Assembly: GCA_037157565.1 (NCBI GenBank)
Contig: JAZHRO010000062.1
Span: 7,998,001-8,062,000, forward strand
Length of the DNA: 64,000 nt
From: Thalassia testudinum
Lineage: Eukaryota > Streptophyta > Magnoliopsida > Alismatales > Hydrocharitaceae
Direction of reading: 5' to 3'
A program made the translations under genes and the position numbers. Shown one piece after another: positions 47,264-58,814 of this stretch. Positions within the stretch are counted from its first letter, which is position 1; every line of letters starts with the position of its first letter. Below the pieces are notes generated by a model that saw only the letters and a program-made list of their open reading frames with translations, had not been told where the DNA came from and did no database searches.

Positions 47264-48923
47264 TCTCATGGAATTAACTTTAATTCTAGACCATATGCCT
47301 TTCTATGCTCAAAAACTCTATTGTGTGCTTTTTTGTAGAATAGGTCAGAATGTCGATAGTAGGCCTAGAGGTACTCAAGTACCAACCAAGATCTGGACCT
47401 GACCAGCTCTAGCCTCAGTTTGCTGTGAAGGTTTCTAAGGCCCACAGGAACTAACCTAAGGTTCGTTAAACTTCGCGGTTAAAGCACCCATGCTTGTAAC
47501 ATGTTTTAGCCCAGGTTCAGTTTGCAGAGTGTTTTTGTAAGAGAGAGATAGAAGAATTTTTCTTTATTTTTGGAGAGTTTTCTCTCTCTTTTCTTTTTAT
47601 TTCTAGCCTCGAATTAGCTTTACAACACAATCTATATCGGATTCCTAGTTCCCACCATCAATCCTCACAGGGTCCCCGGCAATCGATGCTTCGAGATAAT
47701 ACCTCCCATGGTAACCCCTAGAAACCTGGCTTTCGAGATTTCGAGATAATCCCACCCATGGTGTTTTGCAGCTAAATCCAGACCCTAGCTATCAACATTT
47801 CATGATAATGCCACCCATGGCATCTGAACCAGCACAAGGTGCTTACATGCCCCCGGTAGGATATTTAGACATCCTAAGAGACAAGCACCGAGGAGACGAT
47901 ATGTTATTGCACATCTTTGAGGGGAATTTCCCACCTCTCCACACCGGGAACTCATCCAAATCAACTTATGTTGATCAGCCACTCCTAATCTAGGTAACTT
48001 TTTCATAACAGATTTAACGCATTTGCGTGATTTGGATACTTAAGCGCACTAAACCAGACTGTGTGTGGATTGGGGTGCTTAGGTTTTCGAGTCCTGCAAA
48101 CCAGAGGTCAGTTCACGAGGCCAAATAATCCCTAAGCCTTAGACCTAATACTTAAGCTTCGCATTTTCCCCAACCTCTTGAGGACTATCCAGATCTCAGT
48201 GGATACTTGAATTTTTAAGCCTAGGATCCAGCCTAAGAGGCCTAAGATCGGCGTTCCTACTAATCTCTTTTGTCTTGTAGCACTTTTTGTCTTTCATTTT
48301 CTTTCTTTTTGATTTGGTCTAGAATTAAGTCAATTCCTTAATCTTTTACTAATGACTATCTCTTTTCCTCTTTTCTTTTCAAATTATGCTCCTTTTTGAC
48401 ATTTTTATCTCCTCCTTTTCTCTTCAGAAATGATATGCAATCAATTCAAAATTTCCTCCCTTCTATTTTTTGTTCTTTTTTATTTTTTTATTTTTGGTTT
48501 TTTGGAATATATGATTTTTTTGATGAAACCCTTTCTTGTGAAGTGATTTTCACAGCGTTTTGCACTTTAATACCCCTGCCATGCCAACGATTTGCAATGT
48601 CCTCATTGTAAATTAGGTGGGTGCGAATTCATCTTAGATCATTCATTAGAATAGGTGTTGGGTGGGTGGATGGGTCGGGGTGACTGTTGCATACGATTTC
48701 AAGCTCGGGTATGGGTACCAGAGGTGGAGTCGGCTGTTCTAAAGGATGAACCCTAAAGTGCAATATGAGTTCAGTGTAAGATGTGTCAAGAAGGGTTTCG
48801 GGTTTTTCAGAAAGATACAGGTTTCCTCCCATTAAGCTCTAAGTTTAACACCATCAATCGGGAGCAATAAGCTCAAGGAGAATGGAGATCAAAAGATACC
48901 TCAGCCCTGTTCGTATCAGTGAG
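47264..48923 (-). other. 3' non-coding region of G-right, with three 34-bp repeats
   Basis: No envelope-like ORF is visible. Units at 47678-47711, 47728-47761 and 47788-47820 match the array in element E. A pyrimidine-rich, AT-rich stretch lies at 48280-48550. The short ORFs here (for example 47766-47993) read across the repeats and are not supported. Confidence 0.75.
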
Positions 48924-50111
48924 TTAGATGAACGACTTGAGTCGCTGACCATTCACAGCAAAGGGTTCTGAATCAAGGCTAGGTTGCCTGATTTCAATAG
49001 CTCCATTTTCAAAGATTCGTCTCACCAAGAATGGTCCAATCCATTTTAATCTGAGTTTTCCTGGGAAAAGTTTGAGTTTGGCATCAAAGAGTAGAATTTT
49101 CTGACCAAGGCAAAAAGGTTTTCGCATAATGTGCCTGTCATGGAAGGCTTTAATCCACTCTTTACAGATACGCGAGTTCTCATAAGCATTATTGCGTAGT
49201 TCCTTGATCTCGCTCAATTGCAACCGGCAGTGTATTCTAGCCTTCACTAGATCCAGATTGCACTTCCGTACTACCCAGTAAGGCTTGTGCTCCATCTCGA
49301 CGAGAAGGTGACATGCCTTACCATACACTAATCTAAAGGGAGACATGCCTAATTGGGTCTTGTGGGCGATCCTATAGGCCCACAAGGCTTCTGGAAGATG
49401 AGTAGACCAATCTTTCCTATCAGGTTGAACAATGACCTGAAGCATCTTCTTGATCTCTCGATTCAACAGTTCTGCCAGTCCATTAATCTGGGGGTGGTAA
49501 GGAGTTGAGATACGATGCGACACCCCATACTTTTTCATCAAGGACTGGAAGTGCACATTGGTGAAATGAGACCTGCCATTGCTGATGATGGCCTTACGAA
49601 CCCCAAATCTGGTAAAGATGTTCTCCTGGATAAATCGGAGGACAACTTTATGATCACCAGTTCTCGTGGGGATGGCTTTGACCCATTTAGAGACATAATC
49701 AACAGGGAGTAGAATGCATTCAAAGCCGTTAGATCCGGGAAAGGGTCCCATGAAAGCAATTCCCCATATGTCAAAGATTTTGCACACAATAATCAGGTTT
49801 ATGGGCATCATATCCCGCGGTCCCATGTTGCCAAGGGTCTGACAACGAGCGCATGCCCTACAATACGTCTGTGCGTCTTTGAACAAAGTGGGCCAAAAGA
49901 ACCCACACTGGAGAATTTTTGCTGCGGTTTTACGCCCAGAGAAATGGCCACCGCAGGCCTGGTCATGATAGAATGACATTACATCATTGACCTCATCGTC
50001 AAGATGCATCTCCAGATCACCTGAACATTGCCGATGTGGAAAAGGTATGGTTCCTCCCAAATATAAGACTTGGCCTCGGTAATCAATTTGTCTCGCTTGG
50101 AAGTCGGTCAA
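48924..50111 (-). pseudogene. Integrase of Athila copy G-right (open but catalytically broken)
   Basis: 395 codons stay open. In order: FYHDQACGGHFSGRKTA and CRACARCQ (HHCC zinc finger), FDIWGIAFMGPFPGSNG, VDYVSKWVKAIPTRTGDHK, IISNGRSHFTNVHF, STPYHPQINGLAELLNREIK, then the C-terminal GMSPFRLVYGKACHLLVEME and KLRLKWIGPFLVRRI. The first catalytic Asp (family GIDFMGPF) is Ala and the second (family IISDG) is Asn; only the Glu remains. It is therefore inactive although it looks like an intact gene. N-terminal residues 1-40 are the RNase H-integrase linker. It is the last ORF before the 3' region. Confidence 0.88.
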
Positions 50112-50261
50112 TCTAACGGAACTTTCCCCGTAACCAAGTAGTTTACAATATCAGCAAACCAAGGGAGATCGTGAATGGCTAGCAGGTGCTCGTCTGGAAA
50201 ATGCTCAGTGATTGGACCAGACAGAAGAAGGAAGATGGGACAAGTGGTCAACTACCATGTT

Positions 50262-50582
50262 CTATTTTCCCGCTTTATCGTGAATCTCGAGATCGAATTC
50301 CTGCAATAGCAAGATCCAATGGATTAGTCGAGATTTCGCATCCTTCTTCTCAAGGAGGTGCCTCACTACAGTGTGATCTGAGTATATGATAACATGGGAA
50401 CCCAAAAGATATGATCTAAATTTTTCCATGGCAAATACTACGGCTAGAAGCTCATTCTTAGTAACTGTATAGTTACGCTGAGCCGCCTCAAGTATCTTGC
50501 TAGCATAGCAGATGACCATGGGTTTCCTATCTATTTTCTGCCCAAGTACCACCCCTACAGCATAATTAGATGCATCGCACAT
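50262..50582 (-). pseudogene. RNase H of G-right
   Basis: [31 protein letters not shown] and [17 protein letters not shown] show the RNase H acidic positions. The ORF ends at EIHDKAGK, where the VADHLSRI region should follow, because of a stop or frame change before integrase. Confidence 0.87.
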
Positions 50583-50612
50583 GATCTCAAAGGGATGAGA
50601 CCAATCAGGGAA

Positions 50613-51074
50613 CTATAGGATAGGTGCTTGGGTCACTCGATCATGCAAGATCTCAAACGCCTGAGCGCACTCCTTGGAGATTTCAAAGGGGACATCCTTA
50701 GATAGAAGATTAGTCAGGGGGCATGCGACTTTCGAGAAATCGGGAATGAATCGACTGTAAAAATCAACGTGTCCCATGAAGGATCGGATGTCTTTGACTG
50801 AGCTAGGCATAGGGAGTTTGGAAATCAGACTCACCTTAGCTCAATCAACCTGGATGCCTTTTTTACAGATGAGATGTCCCAGGACAATTCCCTCGAGTAC
50901 CATGAAGTGGCTCTTTTCCTAGTAAAGAACCAAGTTCACATCGATGCACTGCCTGAGGATTCGGATCAAGTGCAGGAGTCAATCATCAAATGATTCACCA
51001 AATATCAAGAAGTCATCCATGAAGATTTCAAGGTATTCACCTACCATATCTGAGAATATGGTAAGCATGCACTG
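50613..51074 (-). pseudogene. Reverse transcriptase C-terminal part of G-right
   Basis: LISKLPMPSSVKDIRSFMGH and FYSRFIPDFSKVACPLTNLL (thumb/connection). The FMDDF catalytic box is encoded around 51000-51030 in the frame after a stop at 51075. At least two stops separate this part from the N-terminal half. Confidence 0.83.
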
Positions 51075-51923
51075 CTAAAAAGTAGCAGGTGCATTGCAAA
51101 GACCGAATGGCATCCTTCGGAATGCGTGTGTTCCGAAGGGGCAAGTGAAGGTGGTCTTCTCTTGGTCCTCAGGATGGATTACGACCTGATTGTAACCAGA
51201 GTACCCGTCCAAAAAGCAGAAGAATCGATTTCCCACTAGTTTCTCGAGAATCTGATCAATGAATGGTAGTGGGAAATGATCCTTCTTCGTGGAGGAATTG
51301 AGTCTTCTGTAATCAATGCAGACTCTCCATGAGTTTGCTATACGGGTCGATATGGTTTCTCCAATTTCAGTTGTGATGACGGTGAGCCCTACCTTCTTAG
51401 GCACAACTTGGATTGGGCTTACCCACCGACTATCAGAGATCAGGTAGATGATCCCTGCATGTAACCACTTGATGATGTCCTTTTTCATGACATTCTGCAG
51501 ATTTTGATTTTGGTGTCTCTGCATTTCACAAGATGGACGTGAGCCCTCTTCAGTGTAGGTGTGATGTGTGCAGTATGAAGGGCTGATGCCAGTTAGATCA
51601 TCGAGAGTCCATCCAATGGCTCTTTGATGCTGTTGGACAACAAAAATCAGGCATGTTTCCTGATAAAGTGTGAATCGAGAGTTGATAATCACAGGAAACG
51701 TTTGATTGGAACCCAAAAAGACATATTTGAGATGATCGACAAGAGGCTTTAATTCCATAATTGAGTTGTCAACAACAGCAGGTGGTTCAGGGTGAATGTC
51801 TGGAGCAAAGGAAGGAGCTATGGGTGTGTCTAGGTTGAGTTCGGGCTCTTCTAATTGCTGGTTTTGATCCTCTTGTGGTTGATCAGAAATAGTCGGGTTT
51901 TCCTCGATAAAGTCATCAACCAC
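51075..51923 (-). pseudogene. Reverse transcriptase N-terminal half of G-right
   Basis: 282 codons. Acidic linker (VDDFIEENPTISDQPQEDQN), then LKYVFLGSNQTFPVIINS, WTLDDLTGISPSYCTHH, WVSPIQVVPKKVGLTVITTE, WRVCIDYRRLNSSTKKDHFP and FLDGYSGYNQVVIHPEDQEK up to RRMPFGLCNAPATF. It stops one codon later at TAG where the family has Gln. The homologous G-left site holds the solo LTR at 12690. Confidence 0.9.
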
Positions 51924-52015
51924 AGCTTCAATAACGCAAATTTGTTCTATGACTCCACAATTAATTCCTTGTTGGGTTTTAAAGATGTCGATCTTTAGTG
52001 TCTTGCTCCCAAATT

Positions 52016-52762
52016 TTAATTTAATTTGGCCCTCCTCACAATTGATATTGGCCCTAGAAGTGGCCAGAAAGGTCTCCCTAGTATAATCGATGTATTCTTC
52101 ACATTTCCAAGAGAATCCATGCCTAAGATAATAAAATCCACTGGAAAATAGAAATCATGTGCCTTAACTATGACATCCTCGAGAATTCCTTTTGGTGACT
52201 TAATTGATCCGTCAGCCAGTTGTAAAGTCATTTCTGTCAGTTTAAGCTCGAATTCCTCAAAGTAGTCTAGTAGGGATGTAGGTATCAAATTTATGGAGGC
52301 TCCTAAGTCTAATAAAGCTCGATCGAATTGTATATCATCGATTTCACAGGAGATCAGAGGGGTGCCTGGGTCTTTTGCCTTAGGCAGGAGTTTGCTTAAA
52401 ACGACAAAGCTGGCTTGCTCCAATAGTACAATCGGATTCCCACCTTTGGTTCACGACTTACGCTTAGGTGTACACACGTTTTTCTGAAATCATGCGTAAG
52501 CTGGTACATGGAGTATCTCATCCATCAAGGGGATGTTTATATGGACTTGCTTAAAGAGCTTAACCAGGTCCTCCTCAGGTGCCACGATTTTAGTTATCCT
52601 TTTTCCTTTGGTCAAGGCCTCGAAAAATGAAACCTTAGATGGTTCCTCTAGAATGGGTCCAAGTTCTTGATCTAGGATAGAGGTATCCTGGATGACTATC
52701 CTAAGGTTAGGGTTTGTATTGCCAGGCTGGGAGTGGCTTGGATAAGGTGGGTCCTATGTTGT
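52016..52762 (-). pseudogene. Aspartic protease of G-right
   Basis: The stretch 52016-52423 has VLSKLLPKAKDPGTPLISCE, then FDRALLDLGASINLIPTSLL (DLGAS active site), LQLADGSIKSPKGILEDVIV, FYFPVDFIILGM and SIILGRPF. A frame change after GRPF removes the ordinary end. The part 52424-52762, between gag and protease, has no long frame. Confidence 0.87.
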
Positions 52763-54400
52763 TTAGCCACTACGGGTAGTAACAGAATTCAATCCTGCCT
52801 GGTTCTGGTTTGGTGTGGGTAAAAGGGGTGCTTGCTGCTGGTAACTCGCATATGATGTCGAAGCCTCCATCCCGTCGAGTGGTCGAGTAGAAGGGGCTTG
52901 ATAAACAAAGTGAGCTTGGCCCTGATTTGGGTTCATAACGCGCCTCTGGTTCAGCACATTATTCGAATTAGGCAGACGTTGTGAAGGAAGTACACCAAGT
53001 TGGTGAGGATTTGTCATCTGGGCAAGTTCATTGCGAACCTCTGTGATCTCATCTCTGTGCTATTTTTGCATAGTTGCATTCATCTTTTGAATGTCAACCA
53101 AAGTCTGAAGGATAAGAGCCATTTGATCTGTATGAGTCAGCCCAAATTGATAAGTTAGGTTAGGCCGAGGCTAAGGCGGCTGATATGGAGGAGGAGCTTG
53201 TGGTCAAGACTGACATTGCAGTCTCTAGTTTTAATTATTTCCTGACCACATGAAATTAGGATGATTACGTCATCTAGGGTTGTAGGTGTTTGAAAATGGA
53301 TCATTCTAAATGGCGTTGAGGTCCATGCAGGTCTGAGGAACCTTAGAAAAGTCAGAATATGAGGGTTCAGAGTTCCCCCAACTAAAGTAGGTGGGTCCAA
53401 AGTTTCCTCTGAAACCAGAATCAAACGAGGCTGGATACAGGCCCATTCCCCTGAGAAGGTTGGTGATAGATGTTGTGCACAGCCTCACTGCCAGAGGGTG
53501 GTTGCGCGAACGAGTTTTGTGCAGAGGTGGCTTGCTACAAGTGTCGAGTTAGCTCATCCACCTTCTTCTCAATAATAGAGACCTTATCCAGACGACTGGC
53601 CATCAGTTCTAAGTCGATGGAAGAGAATAGGCCCTGCATCTCATGTGCTCCCTCTGGGTTCGTCAATGCACGAGCATTCGTCCGGTCAAACATGCCCATG
53701 GATTCATTATTGATGGAGTTTTCGCACATGTTCTCGAGAATCTCCCACACGGTGTCTTCATGTTGACCCATGATATTTCCTCTGCAGGTCACATTGACAA
53801 ATAATCGAATATCCTCACGAAGTCCCCGGGACTGCACTTGTTTCCATTTAGGAACTCCATGGTGGGGGCACTTTCGTATGAGATCTAGAAAATGATCCCA
53901 TGCCTCGTGAAGCGATTCTCCTGCTTGCTGTGTGAAATGTGTGATCTGGTGCCGTAAAGCATTTGATCGACCAGCAGGAAAGAACTTTCTCAAAAACTCA
54001 AATTGAAGTTCCACCCAGGTGTTGATTGGATGCGTTTGGGTTTGGTACCAGTGAGTAGCTTTATCCATGAGAGAGAAGGAGAACATTTTCTTGAGTAGAA
54101 CATCCTGATTTTGAGCTTCTGACCTGAAGGTCTGGGCCAGATGCTTGAGTTGCTTGATATACTAGAAAGGATCTTCGAAATTATGCCCATGGAATTTGGG
54201 AATGGCATGAATCATGTTGGGCTTGAGTTCAGTGTCAGGACCTCCAACGGTGATTTGTACTCGAGGTTCGATTGCCACCACAATGGGATTGTAGTGATCT
54301 CGCATCATTGGACGCTATGGTGGGTTCACAAAGGCTTGGAATAGATCATTGAGGCGTTGAAGCTGATTTCAACATTATTTTCTTCTACTGGTTGTGCCAT
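52763..54400 (-). pseudogene. gag of G-right
   Basis: The start is likely the ATG at 54398-54400 (MAQPVEENN). Broken frames cover the protein: ELKPNMIHAIPKFHGHNFED near 54190-54230, then 53535-54086 with FSLMDKATHWYQTQTHPINT, LQFEFLRKFFPAGRSNALRH and GESLHEAWDHFLDLIRKC (capsid), a short heptad stretch KVSIIEKKVDELTRHL, and a Pro/Gln/Asn-rich tail ending near 52763. I see no CCHC knuckle, in contrast to element D. At least three frame breaks. Confidence 0.83.
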
Positions 54401-55505
54401 GATGATGGATGAAGGATAATTAGGTTCAGATGAATCAAAAGAGATATCGATTGGATTGGGTTGTTGCACAAATAATGAGGTCAAGGCTTGGCCTCGACAG
54501 GAATGAGTAGCTAAAGGAGGCCTCAAGGATGGTATTAGAGACCTCCCAAACATGCATCGATGGAGTAGAAGAGAGGTAGAATATGATGGACCCAATCAAG
54601 ACACCCAAAAAATTTTGGATGACTATAGAGATTCGGGGTGGATGATACCCCTTAGTCAGAAGCTGACCACCTGAGAATTACCTGGGCAGCCAGAGACAGA
54701 GAGTCCCACAAAGACCCCTGCATGGTATAGCACCCCTACGGGTTACAGGGTTTCCCCCACCCGACCTCTCTTGTCACTAATATTCCAGGTAGACCAAAAT
54801 AAGGACTTGACCTCATAAGTCTACCAGTTTTAATTAAGAGCAAGGGTGCTCATGATTTCACTTGAACTTTTAAGATTTTTTTTGTGAAAAGTGACCAAAT
54901 TTGAAGATTGGTTCACCCAACAAAGTGGGTCAACTTCACCTGTATTGTCCTCTTGAGAAATTTAGGTCCCTCTTTTAGTATTCAAATGAATTTAAGAGCC
55001 TGATTTTAGGGTTTTGTTTGACTAGAACAATTCAATCAAGGCTCAGGCACATATTGTTTGGAAAGATCAATTCTTGATTAAGCAAGTGTGTCTCTAAAAC
55101 CCTAAACTGGAATCCTTAATTGGCTCTGATTTGGTCCAATTTAGTTTGTCAAAATGTGGTACCTAGGGCTTCAAACAAGAATGTCATAGCCCTAGATACC
55201 TTAGCTTCAAATGGGTGCACAGATTAGGATTTGGATTTTGTCTAAATAGAATGTATCAAATCAGGCAACCTGATGATTAATCTAAGAATATAATGCAAGT
55301 AGCCCTAATTGATTTCTTCCTTTTTTTAACTTTTTCAAAATCAAGGGTTTAGAAGATGGTAGATGGAGTTTACCTGCCCCTGGAGTGGTTGATGTGCAGC
55401 TCGTCTTCCTCAATGAATCCCCTGAAATAGTTCAAAGTCAAAAGAGATAGAGCAAGTTAGTATTGAGTCAGATATTGCAATCAAAAGATCTAAATTGCAC
55501 GTTGC
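54401..55505 (-). other. Leader of G-right
   Basis: About 1.1 kb, no ORF supported (the stretch to 54595 is open but shares no domain). Contains the GGGTTACAGGGTTTCCCCCA block (54744-54763) that in G-left is the target of solo LTR A3. Confidence 0.75.
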
Positions 55506-55523
55506 TACTCGGCAACGACACCA
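55506..55523 (-). other. Primer binding site (tRNA-Asp), G-right
   Basis: In transcript sense TGGTGTCGTTGCCGAGTA, three bases inside the 5' LTR; a few mismatches to the tRNA-Asp complement. Confidence 0.85.
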
Positions 55524-55526
55524 AAA

Positions 55527-57846
55527 TGTTCGCAAGTGAAATCGAGGTTTAAAAACTGTGTTATAGTATAGTCAAAATCGCTTTGAAAACAAATAATATT
55601 TATTACTCGAATTTTAAGTCTGAGGTCGAACATAGGGAGCAATATGGAATTCAAAACTCAAGATCACAATTTTAATAAAAAAATATAAGAGATTTCAACA
55701 ATAATAATGTCAGGTATCAATGTGGAAAAAAAAGGAGTAAAATGGTGATTTGGATCACCAATTACTCCTCACAAATAGAAACTAAATCAATAGCATCAAC
55801 AAAGCCTCAGATATATGTAATCAGATGTATCAGATGACTTAAACAGTCTGGTGCCAAAGTGTTGCTTAAAGACTCAAGGGTCTCTCTTATTCTTCTTTCT
55901 TTCTTTTCCCTACTTCTCCTGCCTTATCTTCTCTTCTTCCTTTTGTTCTTCTTCTTCTGTTCTTCTACTCTTCTCCTTCTTTTTCTCTTCCTGTGCGGCT
56001 CCCCTTCCTTCTCATTTCCTTCTTCTGGCTCAGGTCTTCTCCTCTTCTTCTTGCCTTCCAACCTTTCTTCTCAGTTCTCCTTCTTCACAAAGAGGGGGAA
56101 GGTTGTTCAAACGGCTAAGTGTCAGCCATTATTCTCTGTAGAAAATCCCCCTGCCCCCGTACACAATCCTCTCTTCCTCTCCTTAGGTCACGACGGTGGA
56201 GGATGGAGAACCCTGAAAATCAAGAAAAAGGGCCTCGCGACCGTGTCAGATAGTCCAGCAGGTTCACCGTGGAGTGGCGAGTGCGGTGGTGGGTGCAGTG
56301 TGTGGTGAGAGTGAGGGTGGAGGCCTAACGGTGATGGAAATAGCCGTGCGAAGGTGGGGTGTTCGGTGGCACTGACGAGAGGCAAATAGTCTCAACAACT
56401 AGAGGGCTTTTGCTCTCTGGGACACGACGAAGCTTTTGGGAGTTGTGGCGAGGTGTGTGGATGAGTGTAGAGCACAAAGGACCTTGCCGGAGATGCTGCC
56501 AGAGATGGGGAAGACAGAGGTGAGCGGCGGCAGTTGGCGGTTGTGTGTTGTGTGAGTTTAGGAAACTGAAATAGAAAGAGAGAGGGAGCTAAAGAAGGGC
56601 TTAGCGAGAGAGTAGGGCGGCAGAGGGCTCCGGTGTTGGTCGACTGAAGCTGGAGAAGGAGGATGGTGCGGCGAGGCGGCGACATCGACTCAAGTAGAGG
56701 CATGACCTCTCGTTGGTAGGAGAGGTTTGCGAGGAAGAGGGGGAGCTAGTCGACTGTCCAATTTGATGGTTGGATGGCCTGAGGAGGAGAGCGGAGAGGA
56801 GTCACCGAAGCTAAGTCTGAAGGTGGCTGGAGATGGAGTAGAGGAGGGTTTGTTAGGCCAAAACTTGCTGAAATGCACGGTCATGCCCTTGGGATCTTTT
56901 TATAGGCCATAGGAAGCCCTTCCAAGATTGGAAAGAAGCTTTCAAGCTTGGAAGGTAGTTGCAACATAGGATACCTGAACCTTTGAAAGGTTCGCATGGC
57001 CTTTTGGGAAGGACTTAGAGCCCAAGGAATGGCTCAAATGAAAGGAAACTTCCCAAGGAATCCCCGCATCAATTTTGAGAGGGATTGATTGAGAATAGAG
57101 CGAGAAATCCTCTCTCGAAACTCGAAGATGAAGGTTTTACCATAAAAAAATGGTGTGAGGACCTGCTTGTGAAGAAGACAAAGAAGTTGGGGGCTATTTG
57201 TAAAAAAATTCAAAAGTTAAGGGTCTGAATGAGATAGAAAGAGTCTGACTGGACCAAAATGCAAACTTGGTCAAGATGATCTCAAATTGGGCCCAAATTT
57301 TTGATACAAACCTAATTTGGACCCAAGGAATCCAATGGTGAAGTTAGTTTAGGTTTTCACCAAGTTTGACTGGGTAATTTATGAAAAAATCTAAATTAGG
57401 GTAAATGTCTGTCTAAGACTCTATTTTGGGTCAAGACGGGTTCTAGTGGTCAAATTGAAGGTTCCAAACCCTAGAGAATATTTTTCAATGAATTTTAGGG
57501 GGTTTAGGTGAATTTTATCATGACCAGAACCTCAGTTAATTATGCGGGTCTATTTTTAGGATTTTAAAAGTCATTTAATTCTCAAAACATGTGCAAATCC
57601 TTTTGTGTTTGTTCTAACCCACTTGTTAGACTTTTAGGACCATTTGACCCTTAATTACCCTCTAGGAAAACGATTGTATTGCATTCATGATATGATGGTA
57701 AAATTATAGTTTTAACCCTATTTTCTTGTCTTTCCCTTAGAATGGTTATGTAATGACTTATGGCTCTCTGGCAGTTATTTAGAAGCATTTACTAACTTAA
57801 TTAGATCAAAAATGAGCTAGTTATGGCTCATGATGGTGTTCCCATA
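55527..57846 (-). repeat. A-type 5' LTR of G-right, with internal deletion
   Basis: Begins TGTTCGCAAGTG and ends GGTGTTCCCATA (terminal CA altered or lost) on the + strand. At 2,320 bp it is about 430 bp shorter than the shared LTR: bases equal to about 37465-37912 are absent at 56187-56195, with the triplet ACG at both edges. The deletion removes the GATGTGGGAC block. TATA box at 56893-56906. Confidence 0.88.
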
Positions 57847-58814
57847 AATCATCTACCTTATTTTTATAGTAATCATCATTTAAAAAGGCCAGTTACCTGA
57901 TTTGCGAAAGTTATTTTTCAAATATGACTGAAGAGTGATACAATTTTGTTTAGAAATCCCTACCCTAAATTTCCTGTGCCTATTAGGGATTATGCTTAAT
58001 TTTTAATCTTCTTAAACTATGCATTTCTTGTTTGAAGTCCAAGGAGAACATAAATCAAAGTGGATGCAGAATAGAGCCAATTAGGGCTTTAATTTTAGGG
58101 TTTTGGAGTGCTAGTTCACATTTGCCTGCATAAAAGGAAACAAATCCACCCACATTTATGTGCTACCCAAGCCCTTGGTTGAAAAGATCTAATAAAAAAA
58201 AATCCTAAAATCAAGCTCTAAATTCACATGAACTTTAAAATATTGGACCTAATAACCTGAGAGTCAAGCAGGGAGATTTCTAGGTCTTGACCTAGATCTC
58301 ATTCTGCCATCTTTAGGGCAGGTCAGGTGAAGTTGGTCTACATTGTAGGCCAACCAACCTCCAAATTAGATCACAAGTTGAATTAACTTTTAATCAAGTG
58401 AAACTCAAGGCACAAATTAGGACATAAAATTGGTAGACTTAAGGACTTAAGTTTGTACATTCCGGTCTACCTAGACCCTCAGTGACAAGGAAGGTCGGGT
58501 GGGGGAAACCCTGTAACCCGTGGGGATGCTCTACTGTGTAGGGGTCTTTGCAAGGCTCTCCCTTCCTGGCTGCCCAGGTAATTCAAGGGTGTACGAATTT
58601 TTGATTTAGAAGTATCATCCACCTCGAAATTGCCTTAGTCCTCCAAAAATCTTTGGGTGCCTTGATTGGGTCAAAAATTCACATCCAATCCCTCATCCCT
58701 TCTATTTAGAGCACATACACAGATCATCTTAGGGATTTCTTTTAGATTTGATGAACTTCAAATCTAATCTTGAGTTTTGATTCTACATTTTGATTCCACC
58801 ATTTTGATTCAAAA
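57847..58814 (+). other. Leader of the level-1 + strand element, continued
   Basis: Read on the + strand it resembles the G leader read on the minus strand (for example GGTCGGGTGGGGGAAACCCT at 58494-58513, and ATCTACCTT at 57850-57858). It continues from 3123 and runs up to the ORF at 58815. No ORF of its own. Confidence 0.75.
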
